Part shown: positions 26,165 to 34,989 of the stretch, piece after piece
Position numbering within the stretch: the stretch's first letter is position 1
Layout of the letters: every line of letters starts with the position of its first letter
Origin: Marinilabilia salmonicolor JCM 21150
Lineage (GTDB): Bacteria > Bacteroidota > Bacteroidia > Bacteroidales > Marinilabiliaceae
Direction: 5' to 3'
DNA length: 64,000 nucleotides
Assembly: GCF_000259075.1 (NCBI RefSeq)
Contig: NZ_AJKI01000040.1
Coordinates: forward strand, 62,001-126,000
Notes under the pieces: model-generated
The model's database searches: none
What the model saw: only the letters and a program-made list of their open reading frames with translations
What the model was told of the DNA's origin: nothing
Program-made: the position numbers and the translations under genes

Positions 26165-28444
26165 ATGAAGAAAGAAAAAAATATAATTGGGTTGATAATT
26201 TTAGTTTTTCTTTTAATGGGGAGAAGCGCTGTTTTAGCCGGAGACAAAGAACCGGTTGATTATGTGAATCCCTATATGGGCAATATTAGTCATCTTTTGG
26301 TGCCCACATACCCTACAATACATTTACCCAATAGTTTATTAAGGGTGTATCCGGAGCGAAACGATTATACCGGTGATGTATTAAACGGATTGCCCTTGAT
26401 TGTAACAAGTCACAGAGGCAGTTCTGCATTTATTTTAAGTCCGTACCAGGGAGAGGAAGACAACATTAGTCCTATTGAATCGGTTAGCTATGACTTTGAA
26501 AAGCTGACCCCTTATTCTTATTCGGTTTATCTTGATGAACAGGAAACAGAGATTGACTTTGGGTTGTCCCATCAATCGGCCATCTATAATATTAAATTCC
26601 GCAAAAACGAGGATTCTTATCTGATAATAAATTCTACTGAGGGGGGATTAAAGTGGGATGGCGAATCTGTTTTAGGACATCAAATCGTGCAAAGCGAGAT
26701 GGGGGGAAACCAGACCAGAATTTATCTTTTTATGGCATTAAACGAGACACCTTCTGAAGTCTTTGTATTAAAGGATGGAGAACTGGTTAAAAAGTCCGAA
26801 GCAACCGGGAGCGATGCTTGTATTGTACTTAAATTTCCTAAAGGAGTGAGTGAACTTAATACCCGGTATGGTATTTCCTTAATTGATGCCCGGCAGGCAA
26901 AACAAAATATGAAAAGAGAAGTAGAGAATGCTTCAATTGAAGAACTGCAAAAGAAAGGAAGATCAGAATGGAATGATGCTTTAGGACAGATTGATGTGAA
27001 GGGTGGAACTGACGATGATAAAACAGTTTTCTATACTTCTCTTTACAGAACCTATGAACGGCCGGTTTGTATTTCAGAAGGTGGAAGGTATTACAGTGCT
27101 TTTGATGGGAAGGTGCACAATGATAATGGTACACCTTTTTATACGGATGACTGGATATGGGATACTTACAGAGCAACCCATCCCCTGAGGGTCATGATTG
27201 AGCCTGAACTTGAGGCGGATATTATTAACTCGTTTATTCGCATGGCCGATCAAATGGATGAATTTTGGCTGCCCACTTTCCCGGAGATTACAGGTGATAG
27301 CCGTCGTATGAATTCAAACCATGGGGTGGCTACGATCATCGATGCCTATAGGAAAGGTTTGCACGGATTCAATCTGGAAGAAGCCTATAAAGCCGGAAAA
27401 AAGGCTGTTACTGAGAAGACTTTGGCGCCATGGTCGGGTGCTCCAGCTGGTGAACTGGATGCTTTTCATGACAAACATGGATATTTCCCTGCCTTAAAAC
27501 GAGGGCAGGATGAATATGTTCCGGAAGTGCAGGAACATGAAAAAAGACAACCCGTTCCTGTAACACTAGGTACTGCTTATGATGAATGGTGCCTGGCTCA
27601 AATTGCCAGGGAACTTGGAATGGACGATGATTACAATTACTTTAGATCACGTGCCTACAATTACAGAAATTTATTCCATCCCGAAACCCACTTCTTTCAT
27701 CCAAAAGACATTGACGGAAATTTTATTGAGCCCTTTGATTATAAACGTTCCGGAGGCCAGGGTGCTCGTGAATACTATGGAGAAAACAATGGTTGGGTTT
27801 ATCGGTGGGATGTACAGCATAATATCGGTGATCTGGTCCAATTGATGGGCGGTCAGGAAGAGTTCGTTGATAATCTGGATGCCATGTTTGCTGAGCCGCT
27901 GGGAGTAGGTTTAAAATTCGAATTTTATTCACAACTGCCTGATCATACCGGAAATGTTGGCCAGTTCTCAATGGCTAATGAACCATCGTTGCATATTCCT
28001 TATCTCTACAATTATGGCGGAGCCCCGTGGAAAACACAAAAAAGAATTAGAAAACTGCTGGATCAATGGTTCCGAAATGATTTGATGGGACTTCCGGGTG
28101 ATGAAGATGGTGGAGGAATGTCAGCTTTTGTTGTGTTCTCTCAACTGGGGTTTTACCCTGTTACTCCTGGCTTACCAATGTACAATATTGGAAGCCCGAC
28201 CTTCCGGGAAGCAAAAGTAAAATTACCCAATGACAAAGACTTCAAAATTGTCACCGAAAATTATTCCCCTGAAAATAAGTTTATCCAATCCGCAACGCTT
28301 AACGGAGAATCGTGGGATAAGCCCTGGTTCCTCCATAAAGACATTGCAGAGGGGGGAGTACTTCGATTAACAATGGGAAAATATCCAAATAAGAAGTGGG
28401 GAACTCAAAAATCACAAGCGCCACCTTCTTTCTCTCTTGATTAA
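26165..28444 (+). CDS. GH92 alpha-mannosidase
   Basis: Protein of 759 residues from the ATG at 26165 (MKKEKNIIGLI), with a signal peptide through about residue 28. The N-terminal beta-sandwich begins DYVNPYMGN. The (alpha/alpha)6 catalytic domain shows DDWIWDTYRATHPL, VATIIDAYRKG, NGWVYRWDVQHNIGDL and GDEDGGGMSAFVVFSQLGFYPVTPG (family form GNDDxGQMSAW). GH92 enzymes are calcium-dependent exo-alpha-mannosidases with inversion of configuration. The acidic pair in the GDED motif is kept, but N to D and Q to G changes differ from the common form, so linkage preference may be unusual. Located 42 bases after GH2, probably co-transcribed. It gives the best evidence that the locus targets alpha-mannosides. 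Confidence 0.9.
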   Translation: MKKEKNIIGLIILVFLLMGRSAVLAGDKEPVDYVNPYMGNISHLLVPTYPTIHLPNSLLRVYPERNDYTGDVLNGLPLIVTSHRGSSAFILSPYQGEEDNISPIESVSYDFEKLTPYSYSVYLDEQETEIDFGLSHQSAIYNIKFRKNEDSYLIINSTEGGLKWDGESVLGHQIVQSEMGGNQTRIYLFMALNETPSEVFVLKDGELVKKSEATGSDACIVLKFPKGVSELNTRYGISLIDARQAKQNMKREVENASIEELQKKGRSEWNDALGQIDVKGGTDDDKTVFYTSLYRTYERPVCISEGGRYYSAFDGKVHNDNGTPFYTDDWIWDTYRATHPLRVMIEPELEADIINSFIRMADQMDEFWLPTFPEITGDSRRMNSNHGVATIIDAYRKGLHGFNLEEAYKAGKKAVTEKTLAPWSGAPAGELDAFHDKHGYFPALKRGQDEYVPEVQEHEKRQPVPVTLGTAYDEWCLAQIARELGMDDDYNYFRSRAYNYRNLFHPETHFFHPKDIDGNFIEPFDYKRSGGQGAREYYGENNGWVYRWDVQHNIGDLVQLMGGQEEFVDNLDAMFAEPLGVGLKFEFYSQLPDHTGNVGQFSMANEPSLHIPYLYNYGGAPWKTQKRIRKLLDQWFRNDLMGLPGDEDGGGMSAFVVFSQLGFYPVTPGLPMYNIGSPTFREAKVKLPNDKDFKIVTENYSPENKFIQSATLNGESWDKPWFLHKDIAEGGVLRLTMGKYPNKKWGTQKSQAPPSFSLD

Positions 28445-28497
28445 AATGAGCAATTAATGAGTATTTCTCTAATAAACATCAACTAAATCACTAAATT

Positions 28498-29886
28498 ATG
28501 AAAACACAAAACAAATTGAAGCGATTTGTCGTCTTCTTAGCCGGAGCTCTCTTGGTTTTTGGAACCAGCTGCGAAGACGATAATAATGAGACATCAATGG
28601 CTGTCCCATCCGTGGAGACAAAGGAGATTGTTAATATTGGCAGTACGGATGCCGAAGGAGGTGGTGAAGTCTTGGAAGAAGGGAGTTCCGAGGTTCTTGA
28701 AAGAGGAATTGTCTGGAGTACGGAAGGAGAACCTACATACAACGACAACGAGGGGATGAGTTTCAATGGAGAAGGTCTTGGAGAATTTACCAGCGAACTT
28801 TCTGAATTACAATCAGGTGTTCCCTATCTTGTACGTGCTTTTGCTCACAATAGCGAAGGTGTTGGATATGGAGATGTGGTAGAATTTACTACAATCATGG
28901 AGTTCTTAACGGAATCTGTCACGGAAGTGACATCAGCTTCTGCAGTTTCTGGTGGAAATATTCCGCAAGGAATGACTGGCCCCATTAATGAACGAGGCGT
29001 TGTTTGGGATACATCGGATAATCCCACAATTGAAGAGAATATGGGGCAAACCTCTGATGGGTCAGGTCATGGTAGTTATGTGAGTCAAATTACAGGGCTG
29101 GAACCAGGCGTTGATTATTTTGTAAGAGCTTATGCCACCAATGATGAAGGAACAGAGTATGGCAATATAAAGGAATTTACAACCGAATTGTATGAGCCAA
29201 TTTATGAGGGTGAGACCTTTTATATGCCTTTCAACAACAGCTTTATAGAAATGGTTAGTGGAACAGAACCAGCCGTTGTTGGATCACCGACATTCAGTGA
29301 AGAAAGTGCGAATGGAAGTCATGCTTACCAGGGAGCACCCGATTCATACTTAACTTTCTCAACCACTGATTTGCTTGCAAATGAGTTTAGTGCCGCGTTT
29401 TGGTATAAGTCTGAGGGAGAACCTGGTTGGGCAGGTATTATGACCATTGGTCCTCCTGATGAAGATCACCCGGATTATCCTGAAGTTCAAAATGACCGGA
29501 CCAGTGGTTTCCGTTTCTTCAGGGAGGGTGCTCCATCTAGCTCAGTGTTCAAAATGGATATTGGATTTGGTGATTACGATGTGTTCTATGCCAATGAAAC
29601 TGAGGCTCTGTTGGACCTGACCAAAGATGAATGGGTACATATTGCTTTCTCAATCTCTGAAACTGAAGTGGCTGTTTACTTTAATGGTGAGCCCGTGATC
29701 CAGGGTGAAATGGATGGAACCATTGACTGGACGAATTGCGATATTATTTCTATTGGCTCCGGTCAGCCCCGATTTACTGAATGGCAACACTATGCTGATC
29801 ATAGTTTATATGATGAACTTCGACTGTTTAATGTTGCTTTGAGTCAGGCAGATGTTATGTTGTTGATGGAAGAGGGGCAGAATTAA
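28498..29886 (+). CDS. Surface lipoprotein with two Fn3-like repeats and a LamG domain
   Basis: Lipoprotein of 462 residues: signal peptide ends VFGTSC, followed by EDDNNE. Two homologous beta-sandwich repeats of about 90 residues follow (about 35-132 and 135-228), each with GIVW or GVVWDTSD, a Gly-rich turn, L..G..Y.VRA.A.N.EG..YG and EFTT. The C-terminal part (about 240-460) is a concanavalin/LamG-type domain (FYMPFNNSFIE, LANEFSAAFWYK, EWVHIAFSISE, VAVYFNGEPV, YDELRLFNVALS). It has no enzyme motif. It probably binds carbohydrate on the cell surface for the adjacent enzymes. Confidence 0.8.
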   Translation: MKTQNKLKRFVVFLAGALLVFGTSCEDDNNETSMAVPSVETKEIVNIGSTDAEGGGEVLEEGSSEVLERGIVWSTEGEPTYNDNEGMSFNGEGLGEFTSELSELQSGVPYLVRAFAHNSEGVGYGDVVEFTTIMEFLTESVTEVTSASAVSGGNIPQGMTGPINERGVVWDTSDNPTIEENMGQTSDGSGHGSYVSQITGLEPGVDYFVRAYATNDEGTEYGNIKEFTTELYEPIYEGETFYMPFNNSFIEMVSGTEPAVVGSPTFSEESANGSHAYQGAPDSYLTFSTTDLLANEFSAAFWYKSEGEPGWAGIMTIGPPDEDHPDYPEVQNDRTSGFRFFREGAPSSSVFKMDIGFGDYDVFYANETEALLDLTKDEWVHIAFSISETEVAVYFNGEPVIQGEMDGTIDWTNCDIISIGSGQPRFTEWQHYADHSLYDELRLFNVALSQADVMLLMEEGQN

Positions 29887-29898
29887 GAGATTTGTATT

Positions 29899-29984
29899 AT
29901 GGCCCATCCTTGTTTTGCTTATTAATAGTTGTAACAAAACGAAATCCAAAAATAAATTATGGATTGGGGATGGGTCATTTTTTA
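29899..29984 (+). terminator. Likely terminator after the LamG lipoprotein gene
   Basis: ATGGCCCATCC at 29899 pairs with GGATGGGTCAT at 29968-29978 (one mismatch), with a long AT-rich loop and a following T-run (TTTTTTAT). It would separate the binding/enzyme block from the last two genes of the locus. Confidence 0.45.
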
Positions 29985-30160
29985 TACTTAATAGTAGTGG
30001 TCTTTTCGAAACAAGGATTCCAAAATTTTCAGGATAATAGCCAGCGGAAATGATATAAGTAATTAATAGGAGTGTTAGAGTAAAAAAGAAATTATCAGGT
30101 AATAGTGTAAGTTCTAAAATTGAAATAATAGTTGTTTGTCAATTATAAAAAAGGATTATA

Positions 30161-31447
30161 ATGAATAAAATTTTTTTAAGCTCATTAATAACGGTTGTTT
30201 CATTAATTTTCTTTGAATCTAATCTTATTGCCGGAAATTATTCAGAAGTGAAATCCAAGTATTTTGATTTCATTAAGCAAAAATCATTTGAAGTAATGAA
30301 AAATGGTTTTTCTGCAGGAGATAATTATAATGAAATATGGATAAGAGATTTTAATTCGTTTATCGAATTAGCCTATGATTGTTACGGGGAGGAACTTGTT
30401 AAGGATAATTTGAGAGTTTTCTTTTTAATGCAACAAAAAGATGGTAGCATTTTAGATGGCTTTGTGCCTAATGAAGAACGAGTTGAATCCTATGATTATA
30501 TTTTTTCAGATTTGGTGCCCCAATATGCTGGTTATAAGAATACGGTGGAGACAGATCAAGAGAGCTCATTGATTCAAGCAACCTGTAAGTATGTTGATAT
30601 TTCAGGAGATTATTCATTTCTGATGGAGGAAATAAATGGATTATCTGTGTTGGAACGCATTTATCAATCAGTTAAATATTTATTAAACAATCGTTTTTCA
30701 GAAGAGCATGGATTAATTTATGGAGGAACAACAGCTGATTGGGGAGATGTACAGCCCGAGCATGAATGGGGCGTGTTCTTAAATGAAGATTCGCATTTTG
30801 CAATAGATATTTATGATAATGCAATGATTCTTATCGCATTGAGCAATCTTACCAGACTTGATGAAGAGCGATCAGATTTTTATGCGCAATTACATAAAAC
30901 AATAAGGGAAAACTCTCTGAAGCATTTGTGGGATGAAAAGAATAAAAAGTTTATCCCCAATTTATATTTGGAAGAATCCCCGTTTTCGAAAGAATTTTGT
31001 GAGAATAAGATATATCTACATGGAGGGACAGCAATTGCAATTGAAGCCGGATTGTTAAATAAAGATCAGGTGAGAGGTGTTATTGATCGGATGGTTGAAA
31101 ATAAGAAGTCTTCAGGAGCTAATACAATTGGTTTGACATTGTATCCACCTTATCCAGCCGGTTTTTTTAAGAATCCAACCATGTCTCCATATAGTTACCA
31201 GAATGGAGGAGACTGGACGTGGTTTGGAGGGAGAATGATTCAGCAAATGATACATTATGGGTTTATAGAAGATGCACTTAATGAAGTTCAGCCAATGTTT
31301 GACAGGGTATTGCAGAATGACGGGTTTTATGAATGGTACACATTAGATAATGAACCGGAAGGATCTGGAGTTTTCAAAGCTTCAGCAGGTGTTTTATATG
31401 AAGTTATTAAGTTGTTGGAAAGAAGAGATGAACTAAAAAAAAGATGA
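30161..31447 (+). CDS. Putative six-hairpin (alpha/alpha)6 glycosidase
   Basis: Secreted protein of 428 residues with signal peptide (hydrophobic through about residue 24, ending LIAG). The pattern of an (alpha/alpha)6 barrel is seen: NEIWIRDFNSFIELAYDCYG, FFLMQQKDGSILDGFVP, ETDQESSLIQATCKYV, GGTTADWGDV, YDNAMILIALSNL, WDEKNKKFIPN and GGDWTWFGGRMIQQMIHYG. It resembles glycogen-debranching and GH37/GH63-type enzymes, with Asp in IRDF and Glu in ETDQES as candidate active-site acids. Family and substrate are not certain. It is placed between the LamG lipoprotein and the MFS importer, so it probably degrades imported oligosaccharides in the periplasm. Confidence 0.62.
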   Translation: MNKIFLSSLITVVSLIFFESNLIAGNYSEVKSKYFDFIKQKSFEVMKNGFSAGDNYNEIWIRDFNSFIELAYDCYGEELVKDNLRVFFLMQQKDGSILDGFVPNEERVESYDYIFSDLVPQYAGYKNTVETDQESSLIQATCKYVDISGDYSFLMEEINGLSVLERIYQSVKYLLNNRFSEEHGLIYGGTTADWGDVQPEHEWGVFLNEDSHFAIDIYDNAMILIALSNLTRLDEERSDFYAQLHKTIRENSLKHLWDEKNKKFIPNLYLEESPFSKEFCENKIYLHGGTAIAIEAGLLNKDQVRGVIDRMVENKKSSGANTIGLTLYPPYPAGFFKNPTMSPYSYQNGGDWTWFGGRMIQQMIHYGFIEDALNEVQPMFDRVLQNDGFYEWYTLDNEPEGSGVFKASAGVLYEVIKLLERRDELKKR

Positions 31448-31540
31448 AGCGGTGGGCAGGGGAATCAAGTATTGTTATAGGAACTCAATAATTCTATCTT
31501 TTTCAAATATTGAAGAAACAAGTTAAAAAGTATTCAACTT

Positions 31541-32689
31541 ATGAAATCTGGATTTTTTAAGGTTTTGCCCGTTCTTTTTGGTTTTTTTATAATGGGCTTC
31601 GTCGATGTAGTGGGTATATCCACCAGCTACGTACAAAAAGATTTTAACCTCAGCGATGCGGTCGCCAACCTTTTGCCTATGATGGTATTTTTGTGGTTTG
31701 CTGTTTTTTCGGTTCCTACAGGAATGCTGATGAATAAAATAGGACGCAAAAACACAGTGTTGTTGAGTATGGTTTTTACATTAGCAGCCATGTTGGTGCC
31801 ATTAGTGGCATACGATTATGTAGTGGTTCTTATCGCATTTGCATTATTGGGAATAGGAAATACAATCTTGCAGGTGTCTTTGAACCCATTGGTTTCTAAT
31901 GTGGTTAGTGCAGAAAAACTAACCAGCCGCTTGACATTAGGACAATTTATTAAAGCTATCGCCTCCTTTTTGGGGCCAATTATCGCTGGTTTCGCTGCAG
32001 CAACTTTGGGTAATTGGAAAATGCTGTTTCCCATTTTTGCAGGCGTAACGTTGATTTCTTCTTTGTGGTTGTGGTTCACTCCGATTCCCCGTGATGAGCG
32101 GGTAGAGTCAACCACCTCCTTCGGAGAAGCATTCGGCCTATTGAAAGATAACGCTATATTGTTGCTATTTTTCGGGATTTTGTTTGTTGTTGGAGCTGAT
32201 GTAGGTATGAATACTGCAACTCCTAAATTTTTGATGGAACGAGGAGGTCTTCCTTTGGAACAAGCAGGATTGGGTACGAGTACTTATTTTGCAGCGCGAA
32301 CTATTGGTGCTTTGACTGGGGCAATATTGCTTGCCAAATTTTCACCCAAACGCTTTTTCAAAATCAGCATGTTTGTTGCGATAACTGCGATTATTGTTCT
32401 AATGCTTACCACCAGTACTGTAATAATTTTTGCAATGGTTGCTGTTATCGGTTTTGCATTGGCGAATATATTTTCAATTATTTTTTCTTTGGCCTTGCAA
32501 AAGCGCCCGGAGCGCGGCAATGAAATATCAGGTCTGATGATAATGGGTGTTGCAGGAGGTGCAGTGCTACCTCCACTGATGGGTTTGGCTTCCGATGCTG
32601 TTGGACAGGTTGGAGGTATGTTGGTTTTATTGGGGGCTATGATCTATCTTTTGTTTACCGCATTTGTAATAAAAGTTGGAAAAAGTTAA
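31541..32689 (+). CDS. MFS sugar transporter
   Basis: Integral inner-membrane protein of 382 residues with about 12 hydrophobic segments. The MFS loop-2/3 motif appears as GMLMNKIGRKNTVLL (about 61-75). The N-terminus FFIMGFVDVVGISTSYVQKDF resembles the FHS group (fucose, galactose, glucose/mannose permeases). It would import monosaccharide, here probably mannose, from the periplasm by proton symport. It is the last gene of the locus and is followed by a strong terminator. No kinase or isomerase gene accompanies it. Confidence 0.82.
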   Translation: MKSGFFKVLPVLFGFFIMGFVDVVGISTSYVQKDFNLSDAVANLLPMMVFLWFAVFSVPTGMLMNKIGRKNTVLLSMVFTLAAMLVPLVAYDYVVVLIAFALLGIGNTILQVSLNPLVSNVVSAEKLTSRLTLGQFIKAIASFLGPIIAGFAAATLGNWKMLFPIFAGVTLISSLWLWFTPIPRDERVESTTSFGEAFGLLKDNAILLLFFGILFVVGADVGMNTATPKFLMERGGLPLEQAGLGTSTYFAARTIGALTGAILLAKFSPKRFFKISMFVAITAIIVLMLTTSTVIIFAMVAVIGFALANIFSIIFSLALQKRPERGNEISGLMIMGVAGGAVLPPLMGLASDAVGQVGGMLVLLGAMIYLLFTAFVIKVGKS

Positions 32690-32729
32690 ATGCAGATTGC
32701 TTGATTTGTAAGGGCTGTTATGCCTCAAA

Positions 32730-32760
32730 AGCTGCTAAGTTATTTTGGCAGCTTTTTTTA
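32730..32760 (+). terminator. Rho-independent terminator of the polysaccharide locus
   Basis: AAAGCTGC pairs with GCAGCTTT across a 13-base loop and continues into a run of T, just after the MFS gene. Confidence 0.8.
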
Positions 32761-32761
32761 T

Positions 32762-32787
32762 GGGCGATAAGGAAATCGCCCGTCCTG
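32762..32787 (+). repeat. REP-like hairpin, type example
   Basis: Stem GGGCGAT/ATCGCCC with loop AAGGAA and tail GTCCTG. The family consensus is a 7-8-bp stem ending in GAT/ATC (or GAATT/AATTC), a loop ending GGAA, and an unpaired GTCC(T/C)G tail. It follows directly after a terminator. Confidence 0.8.
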
Positions 32788-32947
32788 TATGTTAACCAAG
32801 CATTGAAACTATAATTACAAAACCCTATGTACATATACTTTAAAAAACGAGCGGAATGATATAAATTACATTAAGAAACAGGAAGTTTTAATTGCAGGTT
32901 ACGTCATCGTTTTCATTTATGCACATAGAAATGTTTTATGGCCTTAG

Positions 32948-33070
32948 CCTGATTAATTCATAAATAATTTATTACGATGCCCAACCACCTGCGAAATATG
33001 AACGTCCTCGATAAAATTGATTTGAAAATAGTTCATTATTTCCTTCATCAATTTCATCTGTGGTTGTCCA
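32948..33070. repeat. Dispersed ~120-bp repeat, copy
   Basis: Matches 12196-12310 closely (GTCCTCGATAAAATTGATTT, GAAAATAGTTCA, TATTTCCTT, ATCTGTGGTTG). Located just before a lipoprotein gene. Confidence 0.65.
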
Positions 33071-33182
33071 TATTTCTTGCTGTTTGACCATCTCATCACA
33101 ATAATTCATGAATTAATCAGGTTAGAAACAATTTAAAAAAATGTTCGTATGGAACTTTTAAGTGTAATCTTCAAAAAAAATC

Positions 33183-33605
33183 ATGGAAAAATTATTTTTT
33201 AGCGTATTCGTTATTACGTTACTTTTTGGCTGTAGCGAGGATGATTCCACCTCTATTGATTCCGAACTTATTGGAAAATGGAATTTTGTTTCATCGAACA
33301 TTAAACAGTATGAAGACAATGAGTTAATATGGGAGGGAGATGATTCCAGTGATGGTTTAACAGAGTATTATCAATTTGATTCCGATGGATCTTTTGAGTA
33401 TTATTCAAGATATGAGAGTGAAGATGAGCTTGAAACAATAATTGGGACATATAGCACCGAAGGGGATAATTTAAATTTATCTGCAGAAGACCAATCTGTG
33501 TCTTTTGATTATCAAATTAATCAAAAAGTAGAATTGGTTCTTTATAATGAATATAGTGTGGAAGGATCGGATTATGAGATGACATCAATTTTTGAAAAGG
33601 AGTAA
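33183..33605 (+). CDS. Small lipocalin-like lipoprotein
   Basis: Lipoprotein of 140 residues; signal peptide ends LLFGC, followed by SEDDSTSIDSE. The mature part is a beta-rich sequence opening with LIGKWNFVSSNI and continuing YYQFDSDGSFEYYS and IIGTYSTEGDNLNL, the pattern of the lipocalin-like domains common in Bacteroidota. Such proteins have a small beta-barrel and mostly unknown roles. It is probably on the cell surface. It stands alone, with a repeat upstream and a good terminator downstream. Confidence 0.75.
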   Translation: MEKLFFSVFVITLLFGCSEDDSTSIDSELIGKWNFVSSNIKQYEDNELIWEGDDSSDGLTEYYQFDSDGSFEYYSRYESEDELETIIGTYSTEGDNLNLSAEDQSVSFDYQINQKVELVLYNEYSVEGSDYEMTSIFEKE

Positions 33606-33647
33606 TTATCCTTTTTCAAGAAGTTATTCTAACCTAACAATATTGAG

Positions 33648-33686
33648 CAGGATTGCAAAGATTCCGTATTGCAGTCCTGTTTTTTA
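33648..33686 (+). terminator. Rho-independent terminator after the lipocalin-like gene
   Basis: CAGGATTGCAA pairs with TTGCAGTCCTG (11 bp, one G:T) and is followed by TTTTTT. Confidence 0.8.
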
Positions 33687-33729
33687 TAAGGGAGCTGGTG
33701 TCCTTTTAGTTGAGGACCTTACCGGGTTT

Positions 33730-34989
33730 CTATGTGGGCGAATTGGAATTCGCCCGTCCTGTGATGGACTGGGTTTCGGGGTTGTATTTGTAGTGGATGA
33801 TGGAACCTGTGATGATGAGGTTAACGGCTTGTTCGATGACGAGGTAGGGTACGATGAACCATTCGCGTGGCGTGTGGCGCCGGCCTTTGGTGTCGAATAC
33901 GTCGAGTTCGAGGCATGAATTGCCGAAGAAGTTGTGGATGAGTTGTTCGAACTTTTGGGGATTCATGTTGAAGCATTTCCAGCCGGCAATGTATTTGACG
34001 GGAGCCATGAGGTAAGTAGGCTCTTTTTCGGCGTTTTTGATGCGTTGCTGAATGTCGGAGGTGGAGAAACCTATCTTATAAAGGTCTTTGATGCTGCTTA
34101 TTTGTGGATCGGGGCTAAGGGATTGGAGGACATAGATGTATCCGGCTTCTTCGTCATTTTCAGTAATTGGGCTGAAGTCTTCGATGAAGTGTTCGTTTTC
34201 CTTTGCGGTGCTATGGGTGACAGCTTTTCCGTTGGCCAGGATTGCTTTGTAAAGGGATTGGTAGAGCATATTTGACTCGGTACCGTTTTCGAAGATGGTA
34301 CGGGTTCTTCCGTCTTTTCGGATACGCGGGCCGCTTTTAAAATCCTGTTTTTCTTCTTCAAGGTCCACATCTTCGAGAAAGAGCAGGACACCGTTGTGGA
34401 CGTAAAATTCACCAGGTTTCAGGAATTCCTGTTTGAAAGGGAGGAGCTTGCGAGTGCCTTTTGCCAACTCGCTTTGTACCTGTTGGAATGTGTCGCGGTA
34501 TTTGTCGAAGTCTTTGCAAGGTTTTCGGCGGGCGACGAAGTCGGCTTCGGCCCGCTGGAGGTCTGTGGGTGTGTGTTTGAAATCGAAGAGACCGGTTTCG
34601 GAATCGTCAAGCAGGTTTAACTCGTCATTTTGGAATATGTCCTCGATGGACTGGATGGTCTTTTCCTTTTTTTGTTGGTATGTATTTTCTGAGTCCCCTG
34701 CAGCGTCGGGAAGGTGTAGCAGATTGTATTTGTCGAAAGGAATGAGCAATTCAATCTTTTCGGGATCTGCTTTGAGGGCTTTCAGTCGGGTATAAAGGGT
34801 GAATTCTGCAACATCTACAGAGGCCTTTGGGAGCCGGTGATTTTTTTCGAAGAAGTTGTTTATTTCTTCGAATGCGGCGACAAGTCTGTCGTCGGCCGAG
34901 CGTGCAGCTTGTTGCTTAGGGGTGACATTAAGGAGTCCGAGCGGATCGTTGTTGAAAATATCGTTAAGTACTTTATCCTTTTTATCCAT
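33730..34989 (-). CDS. GIY-YIG (T5orf172/MUG113-type) nuclease of a restriction-modification locus
   Basis: Protein of 419 residues. The N-terminal ~270 residues are charged and of unknown fold. The C-terminal GIY-YIG nuclease has GYIYVL (283-288), YKIG (304-307), Arg316 after a short helix, Glu348 and REWF (375-378), the order found in the T5orf172/MUG113 branch. The catalytic set Tyr, Tyr, Arg and Glu looks complete. Its start overlaps the end of the helicase gene by 8 bases, so the two are co-translated and likely work together, the helicase translocating and this protein cutting DNA. The last nine residues come from an inserted REP-like hairpin, so the native C-terminus is probably lost or replaced without damage to the domain. 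Confidence 0.82.
   Translation of the reverse strand: MDKKDKVLNDIFNNDPLGLLNVTPKQQAARSADDRLVAAFEEINNFFEKNHRLPKASVDVAEFTLYTRLKALKADPEKIELLIPFDKYNLLHLPDAAGDSENTYQQKKEKTIQSIEDIFQNDELNLLDDSETGLFDFKHTPTDLQRAEADFVARRKPCKDFDKYRDTFQQVQSELAKGTRKLLPFKQEFLKPGEFYVHNGVLLFLEDVDLEEEKQDFKSGPRIRKDGRTRTIFENGTESNMLYQSLYKAILANGKAVTHSTAKENEHFIEDFSPITENDEEAGYIYVLQSLSPDPQISSIKDLYKIGFSTSDIQQRIKNAEKEPTYLMAPVKYIAGWKCFNMNPQKFEQLIHNFFGNSCLELDVFDTKGRRHTPREWFIVPYLVIEQAVNLIITGSIIHYKYNPETQSITGRANSNSPT
33736..33761. repeat. REP-like hairpin forming the 3' end of the GIY-YIG gene
   Basis: Stem GGGCGAATT/AATTCGCCC with GTCCTG tail on the plus strand. It lies inside the minus-strand coding region and encodes the last residues, GRANSNSP, followed by T and the stop codon. 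Confidence 0.8.

Larger units (their letters stand above)
32690..33182. other. 490-base gap with terminator, REP hairpin and dispersed repeat
   Basis: Apart from the terminator (32730), the hairpin (32762) and the repeat copy (32948), no feature was recognised. No open frame is convincing. Confidence 0.5.

Noticed and set aside
33592-34795. Plus-strand frames of 74-120 residues
   Set aside because: They are shadows of the GIY-YIG gene, whose nuclease motifs are clear on the minus strand.
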